NCBI RefSeq assembly: GCF_000376225.1
Contig: NZ_AQXL01000108.1
Location: 1-40,744 of the forward strand
DNA from: Effusibacillus pohliae DSM 22757
GTDB lineage: Bacteria > Bacillota > Bacilli > Tumebacillales > Effusibacillaceae
Length of the DNA: 40,744 nucleotides
Direction of reading: 5' to 3'
A program made the translations under genes and the position numbers. This document shows, one piece after another, positions 1-7,616 of this stretch. The first letter of the stretch is position 1; each line of letters opens with the position of its first letter. The notes beneath the pieces were generated by a model. It was not told the origin of the DNA. It worked only from the letters and a program-made list of their open reading frames with translations, and did not search any database.

Positions 1-6
1 ATTCAT

Positions 7-92
7 CCCGATGATTTTGAGGAAATCATGCCGGTGATTTTGGGGAATTGCTATCCGATGCTATTGGGGATTTTACATCCGATGTTGACACC
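7..92 (-). repeat. Subterminal repeats of a possible IS21-like element end
   Basis: Four degenerate copies of a unit of about 24 bp are seen. The core CCGATG (or CCGGTG) starts near 7, 30, 54 and 78, and most copies are followed by a TTTTGGGGA-like tract. Multiple repeats of this kind near an end starting TGT are typical of IS21-family elements, where the transposase IstA binds them. Read on the minus strand the repeats begin after TGTCAAC near 91 and run out of the window, so the transposase genes would lie to the left. Positions 93-271 show no gene I can support. The family assignment rests on remembered sequence style only. Confidence 0.4.
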
Positions 93-271
93 GGCAGCGC
101 GGCGTTACGAGTTGATTTTACGTTGTCCCCACAACTCACATCGATTGGCACATGCCGCTTCTATTCACAACGAGCAGCGTGTGCCTTTCGTTTTGAGCGG
201 CGTTACACTTCTCATTGATTTGGCAGGTTGGCGTTCCCCTTCTCCCGTCATTGTCGGTGAGATTTACGCCG

Positions 272-1159
272 TCATTTTACGTGACTGGCAACAGTATCTA
301 CCAGGACAAGAAGGTTATTATCTCTATACATTTTCTTGTCGTTAACATTGTTTTGACCATTCGCATAGAATGCATATCGGGTGCCGTCGGGTGACCATTC
401 TCCAGGAGCATTATAGAAATACCCTTGCGGCATTCCGGTAACTTTCGATTCAACACCCGTTTTCAAGTTGAGAATCCAAAGATCATTTTGTTTGATATAA
501 TTGTCCTCCATTTTTCGAAAGAAAACATACGTACCATCTGGTGACACGGCCTCTGGCCATCCTTCAATCAGTAAATCTTTTGTCGCTCCGGTAACCACAT
601 TACCAACAATAAGCGAGTGATTTTTCGGGCTGTGGGCCATGACCATTTCATTTGCTGTTCCAACAATGCGAAGTCCACCATATTTTTGAGCATCAAGCAG
701 AATTCTTTCATTGGTTCCATCAGTGTTTACAACATATACGCTGTAATCATCTTTATCTAAAGGGATCAGATTTTTATTCGAAGAATAGGCGATCTGTTTT
801 CCTCCGTTAACGGGGTGAGGATTGTAACCCCATACCAGAAAGAGCTTGTCTTCACCTTTATTGAGATTATCTTGTGCAATTCTCTTCTTTAATGCTTCAT
901 AACCTGCGCTATCTAAAAGCGGTCGTGCTCTCGTTCCATCATCTGACACCAACCATAAATTAGAATAGTCTGATACATCCATTACAATTTCTCCGGTTTC
1001 TGTGCGCTTAGTTTTTTCCAAGTTTTCTGCAAACGCGTGACCGTTGACAATAACAAATTGCATCTTATCCTGGCCAAGGTTAAGTGCATGTTCCGTAACC
1101 GGAACAGCTTTAACCGACATCGATTGGGCATCAAGCGAATACGCTACTTTACTTCCCAT
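272..1159 (-). CDS. TolB-like beta-propeller protein, probably N-terminally truncated
   Basis: The 295-residue product has repeated beta-propeller signatures: 'SPDGTYVFF' and 'SPDGTRYAF' near the C-terminus, plus 'NTDGTNERILL' and 'SDDGTRARPLL', as in TolB/WD40-like PD40 repeats. Such Firmicute proteins are usually secreted and have a signal peptide or lipobox. This one starts abruptly with 'MGSKVAYSLD', which reads like the inside of a blade. Directly upstream lies the left end of an IS256-type element, so the 5' part of the gene was probably lost by insertion. A GGAAGAGAG sequence just before the ATG could act as a ribosome site, so expression of the remnant is possible. No specific partner or substrate can be inferred. 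Confidence 0.55.
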   Translation of the reverse strand: MGSKVAYSLDAQSMSVKAVPVTEHALNLGQDKMQFVIVNGHAFAENLEKTKRTETGEIVMDVSDYSNLWLVSDDGTRARPLLDSAGYEALKKRIAQDNLNKGEDKLFLVWGYNPHPVNGGKQIAYSSNKNLIPLDKDDYSVYVVNTDGTNERILLDAQKYGGLRIVGTANEMVMAHSPKNHSLIVGNVVTGATKDLLIEGWPEAVSPDGTYVFFRKMEDNYIKQNDLWILNLKTGVESKVTGMPQGYFYNAPGEWSPDGTRYAFYANGQNNVNDKKMYRDNNLLVLVDTVASHVK

Positions 1160-1169
1160 CTTAAACTCT

Positions 1170-1387
1170 CTTCCTTTTGAACCCAGTTGTGTCCGGTATT
1201 ATGTGTAAAAAGGATCTGAAATAGGAAGAGTCATTTCAATCCTCTTTTTTGGGAATCATGGAGTTTGTCTACAACCATATCCCAAGGAGGAATCGAAATG
1301 ACTCACTTCCATCTTACCCTTTCCGCAGAAGAATTACACCAGCTGCTTACAACACTGTGCATCGACCAACCCGGGGATGTAAAATAG
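1170..1387 (+). mobile_element. Left-end remnant of an IS256-family insertion sequence
   Basis: An ATG at 1298 with the ribosome site AAGGAGG starts a 29-codon frame beginning 'MTHFHLTLSAEELHQLL', which resembles the N-terminus of IS256-family transposases of thermophilic Bacillales. The similarity stops after about 18 residues and the frame ends at TAG 1385-1387. Upstream, the stretch from about 1170 (TGTCCGGTATTATGTG then AAAAAGG) looks like the non-coding left end. The rest of the element is missing, so this is a deletion relic. It abuts the truncated propeller gene. Confidence 0.5.
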
Positions 1388-1418
1388 AGGAGAAATTCAC
1401 GGAAGGAGCTGACTGAAT

Positions 1419-1679
1419 GTGGGACAAGCGACGTGGAGCGAGGTGGAACTGCCGGAAGGGGCGGAACTGCTGAAAAAGGAATTGTACGACTACAACAGCG
1501 AAAAAGGCCAATTTCTGATCGAACTGTTTGAAACGATCGACGGCAAATTTTACGCGATCGGAACCAATAAGAATCCGGACGCGAAGATGATCATCTATGG
1601 CAGCAATGTGGTCTACGACAAACGGATGGCGTTGCAAACGGTGATCGAAAAAATTGAACGGGAAGGAGCCTGGTGCTAG
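1419..1679 (+). CDS. Small protein of unknown function, 86 aa
   Basis: The GTG start at 1419 is preceded by GGAAGGAG at suitable spacing. The protein is soluble, has no signal peptide or membrane segment, and is rich in charged residues. It contains 'LFETIDGKFYAIG' and 'VVYDKRMALQTVIEKIERE', which suggests a small alpha/beta fold. I do not recognise the family. It stands alone: the IS relic is upstream and a convergent terminator lies about 65 bp downstream. Codon use looks like that of neighbouring genes, and the strong ribosome site argues that it is real. Confidence 0.7.
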   Translation: MGQATWSEVELPEGAELLKKELYDYNSEKGQFLIELFETIDGKFYAIGTNKNPDAKMIIYGSNVVYDKRMALQTVIEKIEREGAWC

Positions 1680-1744
1680 TCCCTGCTTGAGTACGTGTGT
1701 CGGCGAAATATGGTGTGGCTGCACGGAGAGCTTGGTTGAGGAAG

Positions 1745-1770
1745 AAGGAGCCGGTTCTCCGACTCCTTTT
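1745..1770. terminator. Bidirectional intrinsic terminator
   Basis: The hairpin AAGGAGCCGG-TTCT-CCGACTCCTT, with one mismatch, is followed by Ts on the plus strand and bounded by AAG on the other side. It sits between the plus-strand 86-aa gene and the minus-strand small gene ending at 1777. Confidence 0.6.
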
Positions 1771-1776
1771 GCTTAT

Positions 1777-2004
1777 TCATCGATTGTCATCATAATCGTA
1801 ACGGAACCCGTCACGTTGTGCATCTTCCCGGTTGTCATCCGCCATCGCCGACTGTTCGAGATCCATCCGCGTGATCGGGGTTGCCCGATCGATCGGGCCT
1901 TCGACGAAGGCGCGCATCGCCGCCTGGCTCATGCCGATCGTTACATCCTGCGTATCTTCCGCTTTCCGCAACGTTTGTTCCGTAAACTGGGATTCATCCG
2001 GCAT
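1777..2004 (-). CDS. Small acidic protein of unknown function, 75 aa
   Basis: The start is set at the ATG at 2004 because AGGAGGTGGGAACG lies directly before it; a longer frame exists but has no ribosome site. The product begins 'MPDESQFTEQTLRKAEDTQD', has 'MSQAAMRAFVEGPIDRATP' in the middle and a very polar tail ending 'DGFRYDYDDNR'. There is no membrane segment. It resembles the product of the gene upstream (2036-2263): both share a TEQT/EET-x-ED-x-x-D pattern followed by an Ala/Met-rich helix. The two are likely tandem paralogues in one operon. The family is not recognised. Confidence 0.65.
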   Translation of the reverse strand: MPDESQFTEQTLRKAEDTQDVTIGMSQAAMRAFVEGPIDRATPITRMDLEQSAMADDNREDAQRDGFRYDYDDNR

Positions 2005-2035
2005 CGTTCCCACCTCCTGTGCACAATTGAAAAAT

Positions 2036-2263
2036 TCAGCCGCGCTGCGGGTCATCCGGATACCCTTGCGGCTGGCGGCGATCTTTTTCCCGCCGCGCCC
2101 TTTCTTCCGCGACTTCGGTCAAGGACGCCGTTTGCCCGGCCGATTCACCCGCCAGATTGGCGCGAATCGCCGTTTTCACCATCGCCGCCTGGATTGCTTC
2201 ATCCGCCGCATCTTCAACCCGGCTGACAGTCTCCTCGATCAATTCCGGTTGGTTGTCGACCAC
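2036..2263 (-). CDS. Small protein of unknown function, 75 aa, paralogue of its neighbour
   Basis: It starts with GTG at 2263, preceded by GAGGGGTG. It opens with 'MVDNQPELIEETVSRVEDAA', followed by an Ala-rich helix 'EAIQAAMVKTAIRANLAGE' and a polar, Arg-rich tail. The first half aligns loosely with the product of 1777-2004, which is also 75 aa. It lies directly downstream of splB (splB stop at 2294), so it is probably part of the same minus-strand unit. No known family is recognised. The splB context makes a sporulation-linked role conceivable, but this is not shown. Confidence 0.6.
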   Translation of the reverse strand: MVDNQPELIEETVSRVEDAADEAIQAAMVKTAIRANLAGESAGQTASLTEVAEERARREKDRRQPQGYPDDPQRG

Positions 2264-2293
2264 CCTACTACACCCCTCGCGTTGTTGGATGCA

Positions 2294-3361
2294 TCATGTA
2301 AAGTATTCAATTTTCGCTTCCGGAAAATACGTTGCGATCAAGTCCGAAATCGTATCCTTCAAAAGCTGCGCCTGCTCGTCCGGATACACCCATTTCCCGC
2401 GCCCGTACTTCCCCCATTTGTATTTGCGCTTCGTTTCGTCCATGTCCAGTTTCGTCTTCGGATACCGCTCGAGAATCACCTTTTTCGCCGTTGCCGTAAA
2501 CCGGTGCTGGATCAATTCAAATGTCAGGTCTTGCTTTGCCTCGGGCACCAACACGCCAGCCAACCGCTGAAACAGTTCCCGGTACCCTTTCTCCCAGCCC
2601 TCATAGATCATGATCGGTGCCACGATAAAGCCGAGGGGATAGCCGGCCCGCGCCACTTTTCCCGCCGCCTCCACCCGTTCGTGAAAATAGGAGGTGCCCG
2701 GTTCGAAGTTTTTGATCACGTACTCGGAATTGACCGAAAACCGAAACCGGGTATGCTTGCTGTGCTGCGCATCGAGCAGCGAGTCGACATGCGCATATTT
2801 GGTGACGAAGCGCAGCCTTCCCAACTGTTGCCGTCCAAAAAAATTGATCATCTTCTTCAGCGAGCCCGTCAGGTGTTCGACTCCCACCGGGTCGGACGAA
2901 CATGCCGCCTCAAACGTCGTGATCTGCGGCGCCCGCCGTTCCATATACTTTTCAGCGGTGGCCAAGATTTCATCGATGTTGACGTACACGCGAATATACG
3001 GTTTTCGCCCCATCGTGGTCTGAAGGTAGCAATAATGGCAGTGACCCATGCAGCCGGTCGCCGGCGGGAGAGAATAATCGGCCGATGGTTTTGACGTTTC
3101 CAGGTCCATCGATTTTTTGATGCCGACCACCAGCGTGTTTTTCGCGTTTCGGTATGCCTGAGCTGGGGTGTCGCCGGGAATCCCGGTCACCCGGTTGTGG
3201 GACGGGGTGATTTTGATCGGGATCTCCATGTCCCGAAACTTTCGGTACAGGGTGTCCCCCAATTCATAGTCCAACGCTTTCGGTTCAAAAAATACGAAAT
3301 CCGGCATGAACGGCTTGGAACGGGGCAAGACCACGGCTTTTCCGCGCACCGGAACAGTCAT
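2294..3361 (-). CDS. splB: Spore photoproduct lyase
   Basis: This radical SAM enzyme reverses the UV lesion 5-thyminyl-5,6-dihydrothymine in germinating spores. From the ATG at 3361 (GGGAGGG 6 bp upstream) the product has 355 residues, close to the usual length of about 340. The radical SAM cluster motif is C104-MGH-C108-HY-C111. The family's hydrogen-donor cysteine is visible in 'FEAACSSDPVGVEHL' at about C154. A frame 10 codons longer exists but has no ribosome site. The yuiD stop lies 20 bp upstream, so the two are probably co-transcribed. Presence of splB indicates a spore-forming host. Confidence 0.95.
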   Translation of the reverse strand: MTVPVRGKAVVLPRSKPFMPDFVFFEPKALDYELGDTLYRKFRDMEIPIKITPSHNRVTGIPGDTPAQAYRNAKNTLVVGIKKSMDLETSKPSADYSLPPATGCMGHCHYCYLQTTMGRKPYIRVYVNIDEILATAEKYMERRAPQITTFEAACSSDPVGVEHLTGSLKKMINFFGRQQLGRLRFVTKYAHVDSLLDAQHSKHTRFRFSVNSEYVIKNFEPGTSYFHERVEAAGKVARAGYPLGFIVAPIMIYEGWEKGYRELFQRLAGVLVPEAKQDLTFELIQHRFTATAKKVILERYPKTKLDMDETKRKYKWGKYGRGKWVYPDEQAQLLKDTISDLIATYFPEAKIEYFT

Positions 3362-3381
3362 CTGAATCCCTCCCGCTTCAT

Positions 3382-3864
3382 TTAGTACCAAAATCGCTGA
3401 AAAACAAGCGCCACCACAACCCCAAAAACGGCTCCGGCCACCACTTCGGCCGGCTGATGGCCCAGCATTTCTTTCAGGCGTTTATGCCTCCGTGTAAAGT
3501 CGAGCCGGGTTTTCCCCTTGTATTCTTCCTCAATATGCTTATCAAACTCGGCTTCCAAACGGTTCAACGCCATCGCTGTCTCCCCCGCATGCCGACGAAT
3601 CCCCGCCGCGTCATACATCACGATCAACCCCAAAATGGCGGCTATTCCAAATATTGGGGACTCAAATCCATGTGTGATCCCGAGGCTGGCAGCGAGACAG
3701 GAGACAGTCGCTGAATGGGAACTCGGCATGCCGCCGGAGGCCAGCAGTTTCCGCCAATCCCAATCCCCCTTCGCGATATAATGGATCGGCACTTTTACAA
3801 ACTGGGCCAGCACGGTCGCGATCAGCGAAGTTATCAATGAATGATTCAAAAGGATGGTTCGCAT
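3382..3864 (-). CDS. yuiD: Divergent PAP2-family membrane protein (YuiD)
   Basis: The 160-residue protein is an acid phosphatase/VanZ-related (PAP2 superfamily) membrane protein of the YuiD type. The conserved segment 'SGGMPSSHSATVSCLA' and the C-terminal 'GHQPAEVVAGAVFG' are visible, with hydrophobic helices at both ends. The substrate is unknown; a lipid phosphate is a reasonable guess from the superfamily. The start is the ATG at 3864, after GGGAGGGGTGACC. A longer open frame runs through the upstream terminator and repeat and is not credible. The length matches Bacillus YuiD (about 158). Confidence 0.9.
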   Translation of the reverse strand: MRTILLNHSLITSLIATVLAQFVKVPIHYIAKGDWDWRKLLASGGMPSSHSATVSCLAASLGITHGFESPIFGIAAILGLIVMYDAAGIRRHAGETAMALNRLEAEFDKHIEEEYKGKTRLDFTRRHKRLKEMLGHQPAEVVAGAVFGVVVALVFQRFWY

Positions 3865-3904
3865 GGTCACCCCTCCCGTATGCACACCTAGTATGCGCAA
3901 GGAA

Positions 3905-3967
3905 ACTCGGCTAAAAACACCCGCGTCCATGCGGGTAACGCCGAGTTGATCGTCCATGATCAAAAAA
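3905..3967. repeat. Conserved intergenic repeat, copy 1
   Basis: Positions 3937-3967 match 17578-17608 at 29 of 31 bases. The left arm CTCGGC (3906-3911) pairs with GCCGAG (3940-3945). In this copy the loop holds a further hairpin CCCGCGTCCATGCGGG (3920-3935). An imperfect palindrome TTGATCgtccatGATCAA follows. Read on the minus strand, the repeat starts inside the T-run of the terminator of the upstream gene. Confidence 0.6.
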
Positions 3968-3991
3968 CCTCTTCGGAAAAATCCGAAGAGG
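3962..3991 (-). terminator. Intrinsic terminator of the M42 peptidase gene
   Basis: On the minus strand a 10-bp stem CCTCTTCGGA/TCCGAAGAGG with a short loop is followed by six Ts. It lies about 90 bp after the M42 peptidase stop. Confidence 0.85.
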
Positions 3992-4077
3992 TACGGTACG
4001 CGCAATGCCCCACGAAGTGCGCCAGGCTCCGTCGAAAATTCCGACTTCCTCGCAGGGGCAGCGGACAAAGCCTTCTA

Positions 4078-5157
4078 TCAATAGTTCAACAGTGAGGCGA
4101 ACGTTTTCTCGTCCAATTTTTTGATGACGGCCACCAGCAGTTTCGCCGCATTTTCAAAATCATCCCGGTGCATGATCGACGCATGGCTGTGGATGTACCG
4201 GGTCGCGAACCCGATCGACAGCGAGGGGACGCCTTTTCCGTACAAATGCACTTTGCCGGCGTCCGTTCCGCCACCCGGCATCGATTCAAACTGCACCGGA
4301 ATCCCTTCCTCTTCCGCCGTGTCCAGCACCAGATCCAACAGTTTCTTATGCGGCACCATCGAATAATCGTACAGCACGATCAGCGGACCTTTGCCGCACT
4401 TGCTGTTCGGCATCTGATCGTCGGTCATGCCGGGTGTGTCGCCGGCAATTCCCACGTCCAAAGCGAAGAAAATATCCGGTTCGACCACGTGCGGCAAGGT
4501 GGTGGCCCCGCGCAGCCCCACTTCCTCCTGGACCGTGGCGCCGCTGAACACGACGTTCGGATGCTGCACATCCTGCAGCTGCTTCAGCACTTCCACCGCC
4601 AGCGCGCAGCCCGCCCGGTTGTCGAGCGCCTTACCCATGATGAATTTTTCATTTTTCATCACGGTGAACGGGCAGATCGGGATGATCGGATCACCGGGGC
4701 GAACGCCGAACTCTTTCGCCTCGTCCGCACTGGAAGCGCCGATGTCAATGAACATGTCCTTGATCTGCACCACTTTGTTGCGTTCTTCCGGCGCCAACAC
4801 GTGCGGCGGCTTGGAACCGATGACACCGACGATGTCGCCTTTGCGGGTCTTGACCAACACGCGTTGCGCCAACATCACTTGCGACCACCAACCGCCGAGC
4901 GGCTGAAACTTGATATACCCCTTCGACGTGACATGGGTCACCATCAAAGCGATTTCGTCCAGATGGCCCGCCAGCATGATTTTCGGCCCATCGGCAGAGC
5001 CGGTCTTCTTCGCGATGATGCTGCCCAGCCGATCGGTCAGGATTTCGTCCGACAACGGCTCCAGATAACGACGCATGATGCCGCGCACTTCCTCCTCCTG
5101 GCCAGGTGCGCCCGCCGCTTCCGTCAGTTCTTTGAACATCGTCATCAATTGGTCCAC
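4078..5157 (-). CDS. M42-family metallo-aminopeptidase (glutamyl aminopeptidase type)
   Basis: This cytosolic dinuclear-metal aminopeptidase (M42, TET-type) has 359 residues, the normal length. Metal and catalytic residues are visible: '[11 protein letters not shown]' (H65, D67), '[10 protein letters not shown]' (D179), 'VQEEVGLRG' (E211/E212), 'ALDVGIAGD' (D234) and 'RYIHSHAS' (H323). The start is GTG at 5157, with AAAGGAGG 7 bp upstream. It appears to be a single-gene unit with its own terminator at 3962-3991; a TACAAT box near 5205-5215 on the minus strand may be the -10 element. Its likely role is trimming of peptides released by other proteases. Confidence 0.93.
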   Translation of the reverse strand: MDQLMTMFKELTEAAGAPGQEEEVRGIMRRYLEPLSDEILTDRLGSIIAKKTGSADGPKIMLAGHLDEIALMVTHVTSKGYIKFQPLGGWWSQVMLAQRVLVKTRKGDIVGVIGSKPPHVLAPEERNKVVQIKDMFIDIGASSADEAKEFGVRPGDPIIPICPFTVMKNEKFIMGKALDNRAGCALAVEVLKQLQDVQHPNVVFSGATVQEEVGLRGATTLPHVVEPDIFFALDVGIAGDTPGMTDDQMPNSKCGKGPLIVLYDYSMVPHKKLLDLVLDTAEEEGIPVQFESMPGGGTDAGKVHLYGKGVPSLSIGFATRYIHSHASIMHRDDFENAAKLLVAVIKKLDEKTFASLLNY

Positions 5158-5290
5158 AAGTTTGCCTCCTTTTGCATTGGAATTTTATGTACAAAGCACT
5201 TCTTTCATTGTAATCGAAACGAACGGACTTGTGTAGAAACTGGAAGCTACGTTCTAGAATGAGCCAAAAACCGGCTCACCATGTGCAGAC

Positions 5291-5334
5291 AAAAAGAATC
5301 CCCTTGGCAGCGGCACTGCAAACCATGCCAAGGG
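5291..5334 (-). terminator. Terminator of the radical SAM gene
   Basis: On the minus strand the stem CCCTTGGCA ... TGCCAAGGG has a partly paired loop and is followed by GATTCTTTTT. It lies just after the stop at 5349. Confidence 0.6.
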
Positions 5335-5348
5335 CGAAACCGATCGAT

Positions 5349-7130
5349 TTATTTGCTAGCCACCAGACGATCCGTTTCGGACAGCACAAAGTAATCTGCC
5401 GCTCCCGCCTGTCTGTGCGGGGCGTCGTAGTACACGACAACCGTGCTCCGTTCGTTTCCGGTTTGCGTCTGCTGCGGCTCTAGCACCGCCTTGTCCACAT
5501 CGCAGCGGAGTGTCAGCACAAACGAATTTTTCCGGATCAGATGCGGCGGTACGTCGGCCAGCACTGGCATATTCGCCTGCCGCCAAGCCTCATTCTGCAG
5601 AAGCTGATAGGTCTGTTCCACCCTCGCCGGATCGTCCTCGGGACGAATCCAATCCGGCCACTGGCGGGATCGTTCGTGCAGCGCCATGTCCAGCTTCAGC
5701 AGTTCGCGAATCACCGGCAGGTGCTTCGAGTTTCTCGTTTGCAGGAAGTCGTAGAGGTGCTGGTAGAGCGCCTTCAGCCGGTGGCCGATTTTGAACAGGC
5801 CGTGCGTCTCCCAGTAGTCCGCGAAGTCCTGGAAAAAGTCAAACGGCGTCGCAAATTCCTGCGCGATGATATAGGGCAACGAGACGTCAAATTTGTGGGA
5901 GTTGCTGTAGCGCTCCAGGATGTCTTCGACGCCTTTCAGGCGCAGGATATCGTCGTAGGAAAGCACGTTGTTGTACAAAATCTCATATGGCGGCTCATCG
6001 TTCCATACATATCCGTGTTCGGCCGCCCTGATTTTCACCCCCACGCCTTTTAACATCTTCAAAAATCCCAGCTGCAGTTCGTCCGGCTGCAGTGCGTACA
6101 CATCGTTGAACGTTTTGCGGAACGATGCGTAATCTTCTTCCGGCAGCCCGGCGATCAGGTCAAGGTGCTGGTGGATTTTGCCGCCTTGCTTGATCTTGCG
6201 AACCGTATTCGCCAGCTTCTCGAAGTTTTGCCTGCGCTGTACGAGCTCGTTCGTCAGGTCGTTGGTCGATTGCACGCCGATCTCAAACTGGAACAGGCCT
6301 TTCGGCGCATGCTCATTGAGAAAATCGACTACGTCCGGTTTGAGGATATCGGCCGTAATTTCAAAGTGAAACGTCGTGTCCCGCCGGTTGTCAATCAAAA
6401 ACTGAAAAATCTCCAGCGCATACCGCTTATGAATGTTGAACGTGCGATCGACAAATTTGATCTGCCGCACCCCGGCATCGATCAGCCGTTTCAGGTCCCG
6501 CTTCACCCGCTCGAGGTGAAAATACCGCACGCCGTCTTCGATCGAGGACAGGCAATACTGGCATTTGAACGGGCATCCCCGCGAGCATTCGAAATAGACG
6601 ATCCGGTTTTCCAATTCTTCCAGCCGGTCCTGATAAGGCGACGGAATCACGTTCAGGTTGGACAGCAGCGGGCGCGGCGGATTTTCCCAAATCATGTCGC
6701 CGTCCCGGTAGACCACGCCCGGAATCCCTTCCGCCCCCCGCCCGGCAGCGAGCGCCTGCAGCAGTTCGAGAAACGTCTGTTCTCCTTCGCCAGCGACCAC
6801 ATAATCGATATACGGATGCTGCTCCATGAACAGCCTCGTTTCATAAGAGACTTCCGGACCGCCGAGGATGATTTTCACATCGGGCAGCACTTTTTTCAGC
6901 CGTTTGATCACGGCGATCGTTTCGGTGATATTCCAAATGTAACAGGAGAAACCGACTACGTCCGGCTGCCTTTTGTAGATGTCGGCCGCGATTTTCTCCG
7001 CCAGGTCGTTGATCGTGTATTCCACCAGCCGAATGCCCGGGAAATGGGGTTCCGCATAACTTCGCAAATATCGGAGCGCCAGCGACGAGTGCACATATTT
7101 GGCATTCAGCGTGGTCAACAGGATGTTCAT
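5349..7130 (-). CDS. B12-binding-domain radical SAM protein (DUF4080 type)
   Basis: The 593-residue protein has an N-terminal cobalamin-binding Rossmann domain (about residues 1-145, with 'DVVGFSCYIWN' and 'ILGGPEVS'). This is followed by a radical SAM domain with the cluster motif C186-PFK-C190-QY-C193, and a long C-terminal region of the DUF4080 type. Such class B enzymes resemble methyltransferases or ring-modifying enzymes such as BchE; the substrate of this one is unknown. The start ATG at 7130 follows GGAGGATCGGA. It is divergent from yunC, and the roughly 135-bp gap must hold both promoters; a TATACT box lies near 7165 on the minus strand. Confidence 0.9.
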   Translation of the reverse strand: MNILLTTLNAKYVHSSLALRYLRSYAEPHFPGIRLVEYTINDLAEKIAADIYKRQPDVVGFSCYIWNITETIAVIKRLKKVLPDVKIILGGPEVSYETRLFMEQHPYIDYVVAGEGEQTFLELLQALAAGRGAEGIPGVVYRDGDMIWENPPRPLLSNLNVIPSPYQDRLEELENRIVYFECSRGCPFKCQYCLSSIEDGVRYFHLERVKRDLKRLIDAGVRQIKFVDRTFNIHKRYALEIFQFLIDNRRDTTFHFEITADILKPDVVDFLNEHAPKGLFQFEIGVQSTNDLTNELVQRRQNFEKLANTVRKIKQGGKIHQHLDLIAGLPEEDYASFRKTFNDVYALQPDELQLGFLKMLKGVGVKIRAAEHGYVWNDEPPYEILYNNVLSYDDILRLKGVEDILERYSNSHKFDVSLPYIIAQEFATPFDFFQDFADYWETHGLFKIGHRLKALYQHLYDFLQTRNSKHLPVIRELLKLDMALHERSRQWPDWIRPEDDPARVEQTYQLLQNEAWRQANMPVLADVPPHLIRKNSFVLTLRCDVDKAVLEPQQTQTGNERSTVVVYYDAPHRQAGAADYFVLSETDRLVASK

Positions 7131-7265
7131 TCCGATCCTCCATCCTACAGATTCTTGTACTCAGTATAGTACACATTTCGCTCGGTTTCACGGGCAGCCG
7201 ATTCACATTTTCAGGCTGCATTCCCATATTTGTATAAGAGACCACCTGCGAAAGGAGGAAGCTCG

Positions 7266-7568
7266 TTGGTTACCGTCAAACCGATCGAAATCGACGGACA
7301 CACCGTGATCGGAGTGCATGTCGAACTGCCGAAAACCAACCTGCTCGCGATCAAAACCGACAAAGGATATATCATGTGCGGAGCGCTGGACATCCAGCTT
7401 TTGAACGAAAAATTGGCCGACCGCGGAATCGTCGCTGGCCGCGCAGTAGGCGTCCGCAGCCTGGACGACCTGTTGAATTTTCCGCTCGAATCGGTGACAG
7501 CGAAAGCAGAAGAACTGGGGATCGTACCGGGCATGACCGGCCGCGAGGCGCTGCTACGGATGCTCTAA
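7266..7568 (+). CDS. yunC: DUF1805 protein, YunC homologue
   Basis: The 100-residue protein has the family signature 'GYIMCGALDIQLLNEKLADR' followed by 'GIVAGRAVGV' and 'PLESVT'. The fold is small alpha/beta and the biochemical function is unknown. The start is taken as TTG at 7266 because AAAGGAGG lies 7 bp upstream and the length then matches Bacillus YunC (about 100 aa). The ATG further upstream would place the ribosome site inside the coding region. It is a single gene divergent from the radical SAM gene. Confidence 0.9.
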   Translation: MVTVKPIEIDGHTVIGVHVELPKTNLLAIKTDKGYIMCGALDIQLLNEKLADRGIVAGRAVGVRSLDDLLNFPLESVTAKAEELGIVPGMTGREALLRML

Positions 7569-7571
7569 ACG

Positions 7572-7610
7572 AAAAGGCATGCATTCGTTCTGACGAACGT
7601 CTGCATGCCC
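7572..7610 (-). terminator. Terminator of the glycosyltransferase gene
   Basis: On the minus strand GGGCATGCA ... TGCATGCC, with an inner ACGTTCGTCAGAACG stem, is followed by TTTTCGTTT. It may also serve yunC from the other side. Confidence 0.7.
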
Positions 7611-7616
7611 AACCAA

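Noticed and set aside
3865-4068. An N-terminal extension of YuiD, or a small protein beginning MDDQLGV
   Set aside because: It overlaps a terminator and the repeated element; the matching peptide at the second repeat copy follows from DNA conservation, and there is no convincing ribosome site.
4168-5262. Long plus-strand open frames opposite the M42, radical SAM, dihydropyrimidinase, permease and other genes
   Set aside because: They are antisense shadows created by GC-rich codon use; they lack ribosome sites and family motifs.
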